Part shown: positions 1-6,285 of the stretch, piece after piece
Layout of the letters: each line of letters begins with the position of its first letter
Position numbering within the stretch: position 1 is the first letter of the stretch
NCBI GenBank assembly: GCA_030641535.1
Contig: DAOWHG010000099.1
Coordinates: 1 to 9,062 of the forward strand
From: Mycoplasmatota bacterium
GTDB taxonomy: Bacteria; Bacillota_I; Bacilli_A; Izemoplasmatales; Izemoplasmataceae
Direction: 5' to 3'
Length of the DNA stretch: 9,062 bases
The notes under the pieces: generated by a model
The model's input: only the letters and a program-made list of their open reading frames with translations
What the model was told of the DNA's origin: nothing
Databases searched by the model: none
Position numbers and translations under genes: made by a program

Positions 1-1
1 G

Positions 2-448
2 CAGTTAATATTAATGTTTGCAATTGGAGCAGTAGCGACAATTATTTATAAATTAATTGGACTTAAGTATTTCTTTGTCTTTGGACTTATCGTAGGTCTA
101 ACAAACATAATCCCTTACTTTGGTGCAATAATTGCAATGGTGCCAGTTGTATCATACGCAATTATCACAAAAGATACAGGACCTAACCCATTTATTGTTG
201 TACTTGTAAACTTAGTGCTACAAACAATAGAAGGTAACATATTCCAACCAGTAATAATGGGGAAACAACTACAAATCCATCCATTATTAATTATCGTATC
301 AATCTTATTCTTTGGTAGTTTATTTGGAACATTAGGAGTAGTATTCGCCTCACCAATGGCAGCAGCAATAAGAGTATTAATTCAATTCTATAAAGAAAAG
401 AAAGATGCTCGAAGATCTATTGAAATAAATGCACCTCCCACAGGATAA
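2..448 (+). CDS. AI-2E family transporter (PerM/YtvI-like), C-terminal part
   Basis: This is the 3' part of a polytopic inner-membrane permease gene; the reading frame is open to the left edge, so the true start lies outside the window and the ATG at 14 is internal. What is seen matches the C-terminal half of the AI-2E/PerM family: a loop-and-helix stretch GLTNIIPYFGAIIA (about residues 32-45 of the visible part), then EGNIFQPVIMGKQLQIHPL followed by a Gly-rich helix with FGTLGVVFASPMAAAI. Families with this fold have about 330-380 residues, so more than half is missing. Members have been linked to autoinducer-2 export or to Na+/H+ antiport, but most are uncharacterised and the substrate cannot be read from sequence. 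The stop TAA (446-448) shares its last base with the start of the next gene, which suggests translational coupling. The family call is strong; the specific role is unknown. Confidence 0.9.
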   Translation, partial: QLILMFAIGAVATIIYKLIGLKYFFVFGLIVGLTNIIPYFGAIIAMVPVVSYAIITKDTGPNPFIVVLVNLVLQTIEGNIFQPVIMGKQLQIHPLLIIVSILFFGSLFGTLGVVFASPMAAAIRVLIQFYKEKKDARRSIEINAPPTG

Positions 449-876
449 TGAAAACAAAAAAGATTTATAATCTATTCCAAATAAACCTAATAGTTTTTTA
501 TACACTTTGCTTTATGTTAGTGCCAATACTATTAGTAGTTGCTTATATATTTGACTTACATATGTATACGAGTGTTAACAACATAATTTTAATAGCTGAT
601 ATTATTACAATAGTAGTTTTTATTCTTGGAATGCTTTACATTTTCCTAACAAGAGATCAATATGAAAGAAAACTAAAGCCTTCTTATCAAAAAGAATTCT
701 TAACTTTAATTATCATTTCAGCTTTTGGAATACTTGGTTTAGCAATATTATTTATATACCTTGGAGGACTACTATTTTATGTTCCTCATGTAATAATACC
801 GTTATTCTTATTTACATATTTTGTTTTATTTATTGTAGGTGAGAAATACTTTAACATGAACTTATTAAGAAGATAA
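448..876 (+). CDS. Hypothetical four-helix membrane protein
   Basis: I do not recognise this 142-residue protein. It is very hydrophobic, with four likely membrane helices at about residues 12-34, 43-66, 85-108 and 110-132. A charged Lys/Arg/Glu-rich segment around residues 68-84 separates helices 2 and 3, and the C-terminus is short and basic (LLRR). By the positive-inside rule this suggests that both termini and the central loop are cytoplasmic. There is no signal peptide cleavage site, lipobox or catalytic motif that I can see. The ATG shares one base with the stop of the upstream AI-2E permease gene, so the two are probably co-translated and may act together at the membrane. AGGA lies only two bases before the ATG, a poor spacing that fits re-initiation by ribosomes finishing the upstream gene. 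The stop codon lies in the 5' arm of the hairpin at 875-899. Confidence 0.75.
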   Translation: MKTKKIYNLFQINLIVFYTLCFMLVPILLVVAYIFDLHMYTSVNNIILIADIITIVVFILGMLYIFLTRDQYERKLKPSYQKEFLTLIIISAFGILGLAILFIYLGGLLFYVPHVIIPLFLFTYFVLFIVGEKYFNMNLLRR

Positions 877-899
877 TGGCTACCTAGGTAGTCATTTTT
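875..899 (+). terminator. Hairpin with short T-tract between membrane protein gene and tcdA
   Basis: Positions 875-883 pair with 888-896 (nine pairs, one of them G-U) around the four-base loop CTAG, and the 3' arm runs into a T-run at 895-899. This looks like a small intrinsic terminator that begins inside the stop codon of the upstream gene. The T-tract is short, and the tcdA Shine-Dalgarno begins only four bases later, so it may be partial or act as an attenuator or mRNA-processing structure rather than a full stop. Confidence 0.55.
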
Positions 900-902
900 A
901 TC

Positions 903-908
903 AGGTGA
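903..908 (+). promoter_or_regulatory. Shine-Dalgarno of tcdA, decides the ATG at 914
   Basis: AGGTGA here matches the extended anti-Shine-Dalgarno pairing (AGGAGGTGATC) and is five bases from the ATG at 914. The in-frame GTG at 905 and ATG at 908 fall inside or directly against this site and cannot be served by it. Confidence 0.7.
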
Positions 909-913
909 TGACA

Positions 914-1600
914 ATGATATTTAAAAAAACAATTCAGTTAATTGGAGAAGAGAAATTTAACCTTCTTCAGCAAAGTACAGTGCTTGTTATTGGTCTTGGT
1001 GGAGTCGGAGGACATGCTACTGAAGCCCTAGCTAGAAGCGGTATTGGAAAACTAATTATTGTTGATAATGATGTAGTTGATGAAACTAACATAAATCGTC
1101 AAATTATCGCATTATCATCAACAATAGGAAAGCCAAAAACATTGGTAATGAAAGAAAGACTATTAGATATTAATAAAAATCTAGAAGTTCTTGCTTACCA
1201 TACTTTTTACGATTTCGAAACAAAGAATGACATCTTCAATAACAAAATTGACTATGTAATTGATGCGATTGATACAATTACATACAAAATAGATATCATC
1301 AAAGAATGTCTAAAAAGAGACATCCCCTTTATCTCTTCAATGGGACAAGGAAACAAGCTTCATCCTGAATTATTAGAAATCACAGACATTACAAAGACAA
1401 GTTATGATCCAATCGCAAAAATAATAAGATCTAAGTTAAGAAAAGAAGGAATAAAAGGTAAAATTCCTGTAGTTTATTCCAAAGAAGAACCAAACAGCCA
1501 AGACTCAAAAAAACGAAGCCCAGCTTCGTCCTCGTTTGTGCCAGCTACAGCTGGATTACTTGCTGCTAGTTATATAGTAAATAAAATTATTGGAGGATAA
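914..1600 (+). CDS. tcdA: tRNA threonylcarbamoyladenosine dehydratase (TcdA/CsdL/YgdL family)
   Basis: This is an E1/ThiF-like enzyme that uses ATP to activate and dehydrate t6A at position 37 of ANN-decoding tRNAs, giving the cyclic form ct6A in the cytoplasm. The 228 residues show the nucleotide-binding loop GLGGVGG (27-33), EALARSGIG (37-45), Asp51 at the end of the second strand (VDNDVV), TNINRQ (58-63) with the ATP-contacting Asn and Arg, and DAID (117-120). TcdA-specific features follow: the LHPELLEITDITKTSYDPIA stretch and a C-terminal FVPATAGLLAASYIV helix. ThiF and MoeB lack this layout, and no zinc-binding CxxC pairs are visible. It is shorter than E. coli TcdA (268 residues), mostly at the C-terminal end. 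The ATG at 914 was chosen over GTG 905 and ATG 908 because of the AGGTGA site five bases upstream. It is followed after four bases by msrA, whose Shine-Dalgarno overlaps the tcdA stop. Confidence 0.92.
   Translation: MIFKKTIQLIGEEKFNLLQQSTVLVIGLGGVGGHATEALARSGIGKLIIVDNDVVDETNINRQIIALSSTIGKPKTLVMKERLLDINKNLEVLAYHTFYDFETKNDIFNNKIDYVIDAIDTITYKIDIIKECLKRDIPFISSMGQGNKLHPELLEITDITKTSYDPIAKIIRSKLRKEGIKGKIPVVYSKEEPNSQDSKKRSPASSSFVPATAGLLAASYIVNKIIGG
1592..1596 (+). promoter_or_regulatory. Shine-Dalgarno of msrA, overlapping the end of tcdA
   Basis: GGAGG lies eight bases before the ATG at 1605 and inside the last codons of tcdA. It rules out the in-frame TTG at 1590, which would put this site inside the coding region. 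Confidence 0.75.
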
Positions 1601-1604
1601 AAAA

Positions 1605-2090
1605 ATGAAATCAATCGTATTCGCAGGTGGATGTTTTTGGGGAGTAGAAGCGTATTTTAAACAACTAGATGGAGTAATAGAAACAGAAACAGGCTATATT
1701 AACGGCGTTGGTGAGACAACTTATGAAAAAGTTTGTAACTTTTCAGGTCACGCTGAAGCGGTCAATATCCAGTTTGATGATGAAGTAATTTCTCTTAAAA
1801 AACTAATGGATCACTTCTTTAATATTGTTGATCCAACATCTTTAAATAAACAAGGAAATGATGTTGGTATTCAGTACCGAACTGGTATTTATAACTATAC
1901 TGAAGAACAACTTCCATTTATTAAAAGCTACTTTTTAATAAAACAAAAAGAATTCTCAAGAGATTTAGCTATTGAATTAGCTACAAACTTACCATTTTTT
2001 AAAGCAGAAGATAATCACCAAGATTATTTAGAAAAGAATGAAGACGGCTATTGCCATATTGATTTAAATAGTTATAAAAATGTAAAGTAG
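1605..2090 (+). CDS. msrA: Peptide methionine (S)-S-oxide reductase MsrA
   Basis: MsrA reduces the S epimer of methionine sulfoxide, free or in proteins, back to methionine and is recycled by thioredoxin; it acts in the cytoplasm. The 161-residue protein has the family signature FAGGCFWGVE with catalytic Cys10, then ETGYING (28-34), YEKVCNFSGHAEAVNIQFD and DPTSLNKQGNDVGIQYRTGIY, which builds the methyl-sulfoxide pocket. Two other cysteines could resolve the sulfenic acid: Cys44 in VCNFSGHAE and Cys150 in the C-terminal GYCHIDL. Cys150 is the likelier one, by position near the tail as in known MsrA enzymes. Length is normal for a single-domain MsrA, with no MsrB fusion. The ATG at 1605 is supported by GGAGG eight bases upstream. 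It sits between tcdA and psuK with gaps of 4 and 9 bases, so it is probably co-transcribed, although no functional link to its neighbours is evident. Confidence 0.97.
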   Translation: MKSIVFAGGCFWGVEAYFKQLDGVIETETGYINGVGETTYEKVCNFSGHAEAVNIQFDDEVISLKKLMDHFFNIVDPTSLNKQGNDVGIQYRTGIYNYTEEQLPFIKSYFLIKQKEFSRDLAIELATNLPFFKAEDNHQDYLEKNEDGYCHIDLNSYKNVK

Positions 2091-2095
2091 GTGAT
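2089..2095 (+). promoter_or_regulatory. Shine-Dalgarno of psuK, decides the TTG start at 2100
   Basis: AGGTGAT overlaps the msrA stop codon and matches seven bases of the extended anti-Shine-Dalgarno complement. It is four bases from TTG 2100. The in-frame GTG at 2091 lies inside this site and is an unlikely start. Confidence 0.65.
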
Positions 2096-2099
2096 TCAT

Positions 2100-2999
2100 T
2101 TGAAGAAGGTTCTAATAATTGGTGCTCAAAATATAGATATTTTCGCTAATGCACTAAGTGAATACACACTCCATGATTCAAATCTGTCTAAGATTCATAT
2201 AGCTTTTGGAGGAGTTGCTAGAAATATCACCGCCAACATAAGAAGAATGGATAACCCTGTTTCTTTTTTAACTGTATTTGGAGATGATCATTTCGCAATA
2301 AGTGCTAAAAATAGTCTAGATGAATTAAATATAGATACTAGTCAAAGCTTATTCTTACATGACGCATCAAACAGTGTATACCTTGGAGTAATGGATAAAG
2401 ATAATGACTTATTCCTTGGATTAAATGATATGGATATCCTAACTAAGCTATCTAGTGAATACTTAAATACAAAAATAGCCTACATAAACTCTTTTGATAT
2501 CTTAGTTATTGATAATAACTTATCAAAGAGCGCTATCGAATACTTACTGAAAACATTTAATCATAAAACAATAGTTATGGACGCAGTAAGTACTAAAAAA
2601 GTAACAAAGATAGCTAATCTTCTCCAATACATTGACTTACTTAAAGTAAACCAAATTGAACTTAATAAATTATCAAACAAAAAAGACTTAGTTGCTCAAA
2701 TAAAAGAACTTCAAAGTCTAGGAGCAACGTCTATTCTACTTACAAATCAAGATAAAGACATTATCCTAGCTACAAAAGAAGAATTAATTATCACATCACC
2801 AATCAAACTAACCAATATTATTAACGCCTCAGGTGCAGGAGATGCTTTTTTAAGTGGTTTTGTACACGGGATGATTCATAAACTAAGTAATCAAGAAAAG
2901 TTGTTATATGCTAAGAAATTAGCATATATAACACTTTTATCACATAACTCAACAAATGAACTACTAAGTAAAGAAGAGGTGGAAAAGATAAATGAATAA
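2100..2999 (+). CDS. psuK: Pseudouridine kinase (PfkB family)
   Basis: This 299-residue cytoplasmic kinase belongs to the PfkB/ribokinase family. It shows an N-terminal strand KKVLIIGAQNIDI, the first family signature as GGVARNIT (37-44), and the C-terminal ATP-site signature NASGAGDAFLSGF with catalytic base Asp248 in GAGDAF. PfkB enzymes vary in substrate; assignment to pseudouridine rests mainly on its 8-base overlap with psuG and on the GGVARNI form of signature 1, shared with E. coli PsuK. It would phosphorylate pseudouridine to pseudouridine 5'-monophosphate with ATP. E. coli PsuK has 313 residues, so this is full length. No helix-turn-helix domain is fused at the N-terminus, as is seen in some Bacillota homologues. 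Start TTG 2100 follows AGGTGAT with a four-base spacer; GTG 2091 would add only three residues and lies in the ribosome site. No nucleoside transporter gene is adjacent. Confidence 0.87.
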   Translation: MKKVLIIGAQNIDIFANALSEYTLHDSNLSKIHIAFGGVARNITANIRRMDNPVSFLTVFGDDHFAISAKNSLDELNIDTSQSLFLHDASNSVYLGVMDKDNDLFLGLNDMDILTKLSSEYLNTKIAYINSFDILVIDNNLSKSAIEYLLKTFNHKTIVMDAVSTKKVTKIANLLQYIDLLKVNQIELNKLSNKKDLVAQIKELQSLGATSILLTNQDKDIILATKEELIITSPIKLTNIINASGAGDAFLSGFVHGMIHKLSNQEKLLYAKKLAYITLLSHNSTNELLSKEEVEKINE

Positions 3000-3909
3000 A
3001 TATATTGAATATAGTGTTGAAGTAAAACATGCACTTGATAATAACTTACCAATAGTAGCACTTGAATCAACAATCATTTCCCATGGAATGCCTTATCCTG
3101 AAAATGTAAAGACAGCATTAGAATGTGAAAAGATTGTTAGAGATAATGGTAGTGTACCTGCAACAATTGCCATCTTAAACGGAAAATTAAAAATTGGACT
3201 TAGCAAAGAGGAAATAGATTTCCTAGGAAAAAAAGCTTTGAAAATAGTTAAAACATCTAGAAGAGACATCGCTTATAATGTTGCTAATAAGATTGATGGA
3301 GCAACAACTGTTTCAGCTACTAGTTATATAGCATCTTTAGCTGGAATCAGCGTATTTGCTACCGGAGGAATTGGTGGGGTTCATAGAGGAGCTGAAACTA
3401 CTTTTGATATTTCAGCTGATCTTGAAGAGTTAGCTGAAACTAAAGTACTTGTTGTTTGCGCTGGAGCTAAATCAATTTTAGATTTAGGACTTACATTAGA
3501 ATATTTAGAAACTAAAGGAGTACCTGTAGTAGGGTATGGTACTAATGTTTTACCTGCATTTTATTGTAATCAATCTGACTTCTTAGTGAATTTCAGAATA
3601 GATACACCTAAAGAAATAGCGGAGGTTTTCAATACCCAATTACTACTTAACTTAAGAGGTGGAATGCTAGTAACTAATCCAATTAGTGATCTGTATTCAA
3701 TGGATAAAGAAGTTATTGATGAAGCAATAAGTAATGCTATTATTGAAATGAACAAGGAAGGTATTAAAGGTAAAGAAACAACACCTTATTTACTTTCTAA
3801 AATTGCTGAAATTACAAAAGGAGATTCACTAGCTGCTAATATTCAATTAGTATATAGTAACTGCCGCCTTGCGAGTGAAATAAGCGTACATCTTAATAAA
3901 TTGAAGTAA
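2992..3909 (+). CDS. psuG: Pseudouridine-5'-phosphate glycosidase
   Basis: PsuG breaks the C-C glycosidic bond of pseudouridine 5'-phosphate, giving uracil and ribose 5-phosphate, and needs Mn2+. The 305 residues align with E. coli PsuG (312) with a constant offset of six. As I recall the E. coli active site, every key residue is present: Glu25 in VALESTIISHGMP, Lys87 in KTSRRD, His131 in TGGIGGVHRGAE, metal ligand Asp143 in TFDISADL, and Lys160 in CAGAKSILD, the lysine expected to open the ribose ring as a Schiff base. Further family stretches are SVPATIAILNG and LEYLETKGVPVVGY. The ATG at 2992 overlaps the psuK stop by eight bases and is preceded by GAGGTGG (2976-2982) within psuK, so the two enzymes are translationally coupled. 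That fits kinase and lyase working in sequence. The family call is essentially certain. Confidence 0.97.
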   Translation: MNKYIEYSVEVKHALDNNLPIVALESTIISHGMPYPENVKTALECEKIVRDNGSVPATIAILNGKLKIGLSKEEIDFLGKKALKIVKTSRRDIAYNVANKIDGATTVSATSYIASLAGISVFATGGIGGVHRGAETTFDISADLEELAETKVLVVCAGAKSILDLGLTLEYLETKGVPVVGYGTNVLPAFYCNQSDFLVNFRIDTPKEIAEVFNTQLLLNLRGGMLVTNPISDLYSMDKEVIDEAISNAIIEMNKEGIKGKETTPYLLSKIAEITKGDSLAANIQLVYSNCRLASEISVHLNKLK

Positions 3910-3943
3910 TAAAATATTGAATTAGAACTTAGGGGGAAACAAA

Positions 3944-4414
3944 ATGAAAAGAAAAGATTATATTTCATGGGATGAATACTTTATGGGAGTAGCTAGATTA
4001 TCAGCTATGAGATCTAAAGATCCTAATACACAAGTAGGTGCTTGCATTGTTAATAATAAAAAAAGAATTATAGGAATTGGATATAATGGCTTCCCTTATG
4101 GAGTAGAAGATGATACTTTTCCATGGGAAAATGATGGTGAATGGTTAGATTCTAAATACCCTTATGTTGTTCATGCTGAACCTAATGCTATTCTAAATTC
4201 CACAGTTAGTTTAGAAAATGCAACTCTATATGTAACACTATTCCCATGTAATGATTGTGCTAAACTGATCATCCAAAGTGGAATAAAAGAATTAGTCTTT
4301 TTAGAGGATAAATATCATGATGAAGATTCTTTCAAAGCTTCAAGAAGAATGTTCGATAGCGCTAAAATAATTTACCGTAAGATGAAAATGATTGATATTG
4401 AAGTAAAAAGATGA
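3944..4414 (+). CDS. dCMP deaminase, DCTD-like type
   Basis: This enzyme deaminates dCMP to dUMP, feeding thymidylate synthase, and is a zinc-dependent cytoplasmic protein normally controlled by dCTP and dTTP. The 156-residue protein shows the N-terminal block DYISWDEYFMGVARLSAMRSK, then TQVGACIVN, GIGYNGFPYG, and the zinc site HAEPNAI with His77 as ligand and Glu79 as proton shuttle. FPCNDCAK supplies the other ligands, Cys102 and Cys105. Wording such as KYPYVVHAE, ATLYVTLFPCNDCAKLIIQSGIKE and DKYHDEDSFKASRRMF resembles vertebrate DCTD more than B. subtilis ComEB, so I would not use the name comEB without a tree. The ATG at 3944 follows AGGGGG (3931-3936) with a seven-base spacer. The gap of 34 bases after psuG holds no hairpin, so read-through from psuG is likely. 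The stop TGA overlaps the ATG of the next gene as ATGA. Confidence 0.93.
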   Translation: MKRKDYISWDEYFMGVARLSAMRSKDPNTQVGACIVNNKKRIIGIGYNGFPYGVEDDTFPWENDGEWLDSKYPYVVHAEPNAILNSTVSLENATLYVTLFPCNDCAKLIIQSGIKELVFLEDKYHDEDSFKASRRMFDSAKIIYRKMKMIDIEVKR

Positions 4415-5433
4415 AAACAACGTTTATAAAGTATAAAAAGCTTTTAATTATTTTTTCAATACTTTTTATTCCCTTGATGTTTATAAGTATTTACCGCATA
4501 GAATATACATTTGTTGCTCCTGGATTTAATGATGATATTAGTTACTTTATCATCATAGATGAAGGCAGTGATACTAATAGTACATTTCACACAACAAGTG
4601 TATTAGTACAAGATAAGATAACTATCTTACAATATTTAGTAGGAACACAAGGGGATAGTGTAACTGTGAAAGAATTCCCAAAATATTACGAAAATATAGA
4701 TATTGATGACCTTAATATAATGAGTTACTTAATGAAAGACGATTCACTAGCTACTAGCTTAGTTGTCGGGATTAGAAATACAGGATTCTTAATAGATTCT
4801 AATACCTATTTTACTGTATATTTAACTTATGATAATTTAACTCCAGATTCTTTAGTAATTGGAGATAAAGTATTAGAAATCAATGGTCGAACTGATTTTG
4901 AAGACGCTCTTGATGATGTTATATGTGGAGAAGATACTGAATATAAAATTCTAAGAGGAGAAGAAGAATTAATTGTCAATGTAGTACAAAACGAACTTGA
5001 CGATGAGACTTGTCCAACTGGAGTTTATTTTGATTATTTCACAGAAATCAACTCTACTGAAATAGATTATACTTTAATAGAAACTGATACTGGGGGTCCA
5101 AGTGGAGGATTAATGCAAAGCTTGTATATTTATTACCAATTAGTTGATACTAACTTTGAAGAAGACTTCAAAATAGCAGGAACTGGAACAATAAATGTTG
5201 ATGGAGAAGTAGGAAGTATTGGTGGAATAAAACAAAAAATAATAACTTCAGCACGGAATAAGGTTGATATTTATTTCGTTCCTCATCTATCAGATGATAG
5301 TAGTGATAACTACATCGAAGCTCTTGAGGTATATAATACTCTAAATACTGAAATGGAACTTGTTGGAATAAGTACTTTCCAAGAAGCAATAGACTATTTA
5401 GTTACAAGGGAAAGTGGTGATGGTAATGAATGA
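4411..5433 (+). CDS. Membrane-anchored PDZ/Lon-type serine protease (SepM/YlbL-like)
   Basis: The 340-residue protein has one N-terminal membrane helix (about 9-28) with basic residues before it, so the rest should face outside the cell. A segment FVAPGFNDDI (34-43) with HTTSVLV (60-66) matches the region after the anchor in SepM/YlbL proteins. A PDZ-like domain occupies about 120-195, with LVIGDKVLEINGR as its best-conserved strand. The C-terminal part is a Lon-type (S16) protease domain: GGPSGGLMQSL with nucleophile Ser231, IAGTGTINVDGEVGSIGG, and Lys274 in GGIKQK. The Ser-Lys spacing of 43 residues equals that of E. coli Lon (679 and 722). There is no AAA ATPase domain. In Streptococcus mutans SepM trims the competence peptide; in Bacillus YlbL has other roles. 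The substrate here is unknown. The start overlaps the dCMP deaminase stop by four bases, and TGA is used as stop. Confidence 0.9.
   Translation: MKTTFIKYKKLLIIFSILFIPLMFISIYRIEYTFVAPGFNDDISYFIIIDEGSDTNSTFHTTSVLVQDKITILQYLVGTQGDSVTVKEFPKYYENIDIDDLNIMSYLMKDDSLATSLVVGIRNTGFLIDSNTYFTVYLTYDNLTPDSLVIGDKVLEINGRTDFEDALDDVICGEDTEYKILRGEEELIVNVVQNELDDETCPTGVYFDYFTEINSTEIDYTLIETDTGGPSGGLMQSLYIYYQLVDTNFEEDFKIAGTGTINVDGEVGSIGGIKQKIITSARNKVDIYFVPHLSDDSSDNYIEALEVYNTLNTEMELVGISTFQEAIDYLVTRESGDGNE
5416..5421 (+). promoter_or_regulatory. Probable Shine-Dalgarno choosing the ATG at 5426
   Basis: GGTGAT matches the extended anti-Shine-Dalgarno complement and is four bases before ATG 5426, the same geometry as at psuK. 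A weaker alternative is AAGGG at 5406-5410, which would suit ATG 5420 and add two residues. I prefer 5426 but the difference is small. Confidence 0.45.
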
Positions 5434-5785
5434 TTCTAAAGATTATCATTTAAGAGATTTATTAAAGCATTACTCACCTATTGAAATCATAAAAAGCTCA
5501 TTAACTTCAATAATATTCTTTCTATTTCCAACTGTTTTAATAATAACTATTGCTGTAAATATTACGGTTTTATATATTTTCTATTTATATTACATTTTAA
5601 TAGGAATATATCTAGTACTTGTAGTTCTTTCAATATATACTAATAAGATCTTTATTCAAACTCTAAAAAATTATATTGATAAATCAAATGAATTAGATTA
5701 TGATAATATTCGTATTATTATAAACATAATAAGTGGATTTCTATTATTAATTCCATTTATAATAAGCTTTATTTACTTTTCATAA
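5426..5785 (+). CDS. Hypothetical small membrane protein, three helices
   Basis: I do not recognise this 119-residue protein. After a charged N-terminus of about 20 residues (KDYHLRDLLKHY) come three likely membrane helices at about 24-46, 48-71 and 95-118. A hydrophilic loop NKIFIQTLKNYIDKSNELDYDNIR lies between the second and third. There are no cysteines, no obvious catalytic residues and no cleavable signal. The Lys-rich first and second cytoplasmic-looking segments suggest that the N-terminus and the loop are inside. Its start overlaps the end of the Lon-like protease gene by eight bases, so it is translationally coupled and could be a partner or substrate of that protease; this is inference from position alone. 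lspA follows after 14 bases. Several nearby starts are possible (GTG 5414, GTG 5417, ATG 5420, ATG 5426); 5426 is preferred because of GGTGAT at 5416-5421. Confidence 0.7.
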   Translation: MNDSKDYHLRDLLKHYSPIEIIKSSLTSIIFFLFPTVLIITIAVNITVLYIFYLYYILIGIYLVLVVLSIYTNKIFIQTLKNYIDKSNELDYDNIRIIINIISGFLLLIPFIISFIYFS

Positions 5786-5793
5786 AAGAGGTG
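5786..5793 (+). promoter_or_regulatory. Shine-Dalgarno of lspA, decides the ATG at 5800
   Basis: AAGAGGTG directly follows the stop of the upstream gene and is six bases from ATG 5800. The in-frame GTG at 5791 is part of this site and is therefore rejected as a start. Confidence 0.7.
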
Positions 5794-5799
5794 TTTTAC

Positions 5800-6285
5800 A
5801 TGAAAAAGAGACATTACATTATTTTAATTAGCGCATTACTACTGGTTATTTTAGACCAATTAACAAAACAATATATTGTTCACACAATGGAACTCGGTGA
5901 AAAAATCACAGTTATTGAAAACTTCTTTTTAATTAACTCGCACCGTAACACTGGTGGTGCCTGGGGTATTTTGACAGGTCAGATGATGGTATTTTACTTA
6001 ATCACACTCATTGCTTTCGTGTTGTTTTACTATTTAGTTAAAGAAGTAGATTTTAAAGATAAAAAAATCTATTCAATCGCAGTAATTTTGTTGATTTCAG
6101 GAGCTATTGGTAACTTCATTGATCGTTTACTATTTCAAGAAGTTGTCGATTTCCTAGATTTTTATATCTTCGGATATGATTTCCCGATTTTTAACGTTGC
6201 TGATATTTGTCTAGTTGTTGGGATGTTCCTATTTGCCTACGACATTTTAATGGAGGATCTTATCCATGCTAGAAATAAAAATTAA
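5800..6285 (+). CDS. lspA: Lipoprotein signal peptidase (signal peptidase II)
   Basis: LspA is the membrane aspartyl protease that removes the signal peptide of diacylglyceryl-modified prolipoproteins just before the lipobox cysteine. The 161 residues give four helices at about 5-25, 62-82, 90-108 and 132-152. Conserved boxes are ILDQLTKQ (17-24), HRNTGGAWG (48-56), GNFIDR (104-109), VVDF (115-118) and FNVADI (131-136). The catalytic pair is Asp108 and Asp135; the 27-residue spacing equals that of B. subtilis LspA (102 and 129), and HRNTGGAWG is close to the Bacillus sequence. Its presence implies that the organism makes lipoproteins. ATG 5800 was chosen over GTG 5791 on the basis of AAGAGGTG at 5786-5793. 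The 3' end overlaps the RluD-type gene by 20 bases, the usual lspA-ylyB neighbourhood in Bacillota. Confidence 0.97.
   Translation: MKKRHYIILISALLLVILDQLTKQYIVHTMELGEKITVIENFFLINSHRNTGGAWGILTGQMMVFYLITLIAFVLFYYLVKEVDFKDKKIYSIAVILLISGAIGNFIDRLLFQEVVDFLDFYIFGYDFPIFNVADICLVVGMFLFAYDILMEDLIHARNKN

Noticed and set aside
2891..3073. Open frame on the - strand across the psuK/psuG junction
   Set aside because: Antisense to two confident genes; low-complexity hydrophobic translation without a family match.
3570..3755. Open frame on the - strand inside psuG
   Set aside because: Shadow of the psuG reading frame, with no ribosome site and no recognisable motif.
1447..3773. Near-identical stretches encoding EGIKGK in tcdA (about 1447) and psuG (about 3760) as a possible repeat
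   Set aside because: Only about 18 bases, in coding frame with ordinary residues in each family, and no flanking similarity; chance.
3910..3943. Possible terminator or promoter between psuG and the dCMP deaminase gene
   Set aside because: No stable stem and no -35/-10 pair with correct spacing is visible; the gap contains only AT-rich sequence and the AGGGGG ribosome site.
5168..5389. Open frame on the - strand inside the Lon-like protease gene
   Set aside because: Low-complexity Leu/Phe/His-rich translation opposite the conserved catalytic domain; a frame shadow.
4412..5433. Possible TGA-as-tryptophan code (mycoplasma-type)
   Set aside because: TGA ends two genes exactly at family-typical lengths and at overlaps with the next start, and TGG encodes conserved Trp residues such as the one in the MsrA GCFWG motif.
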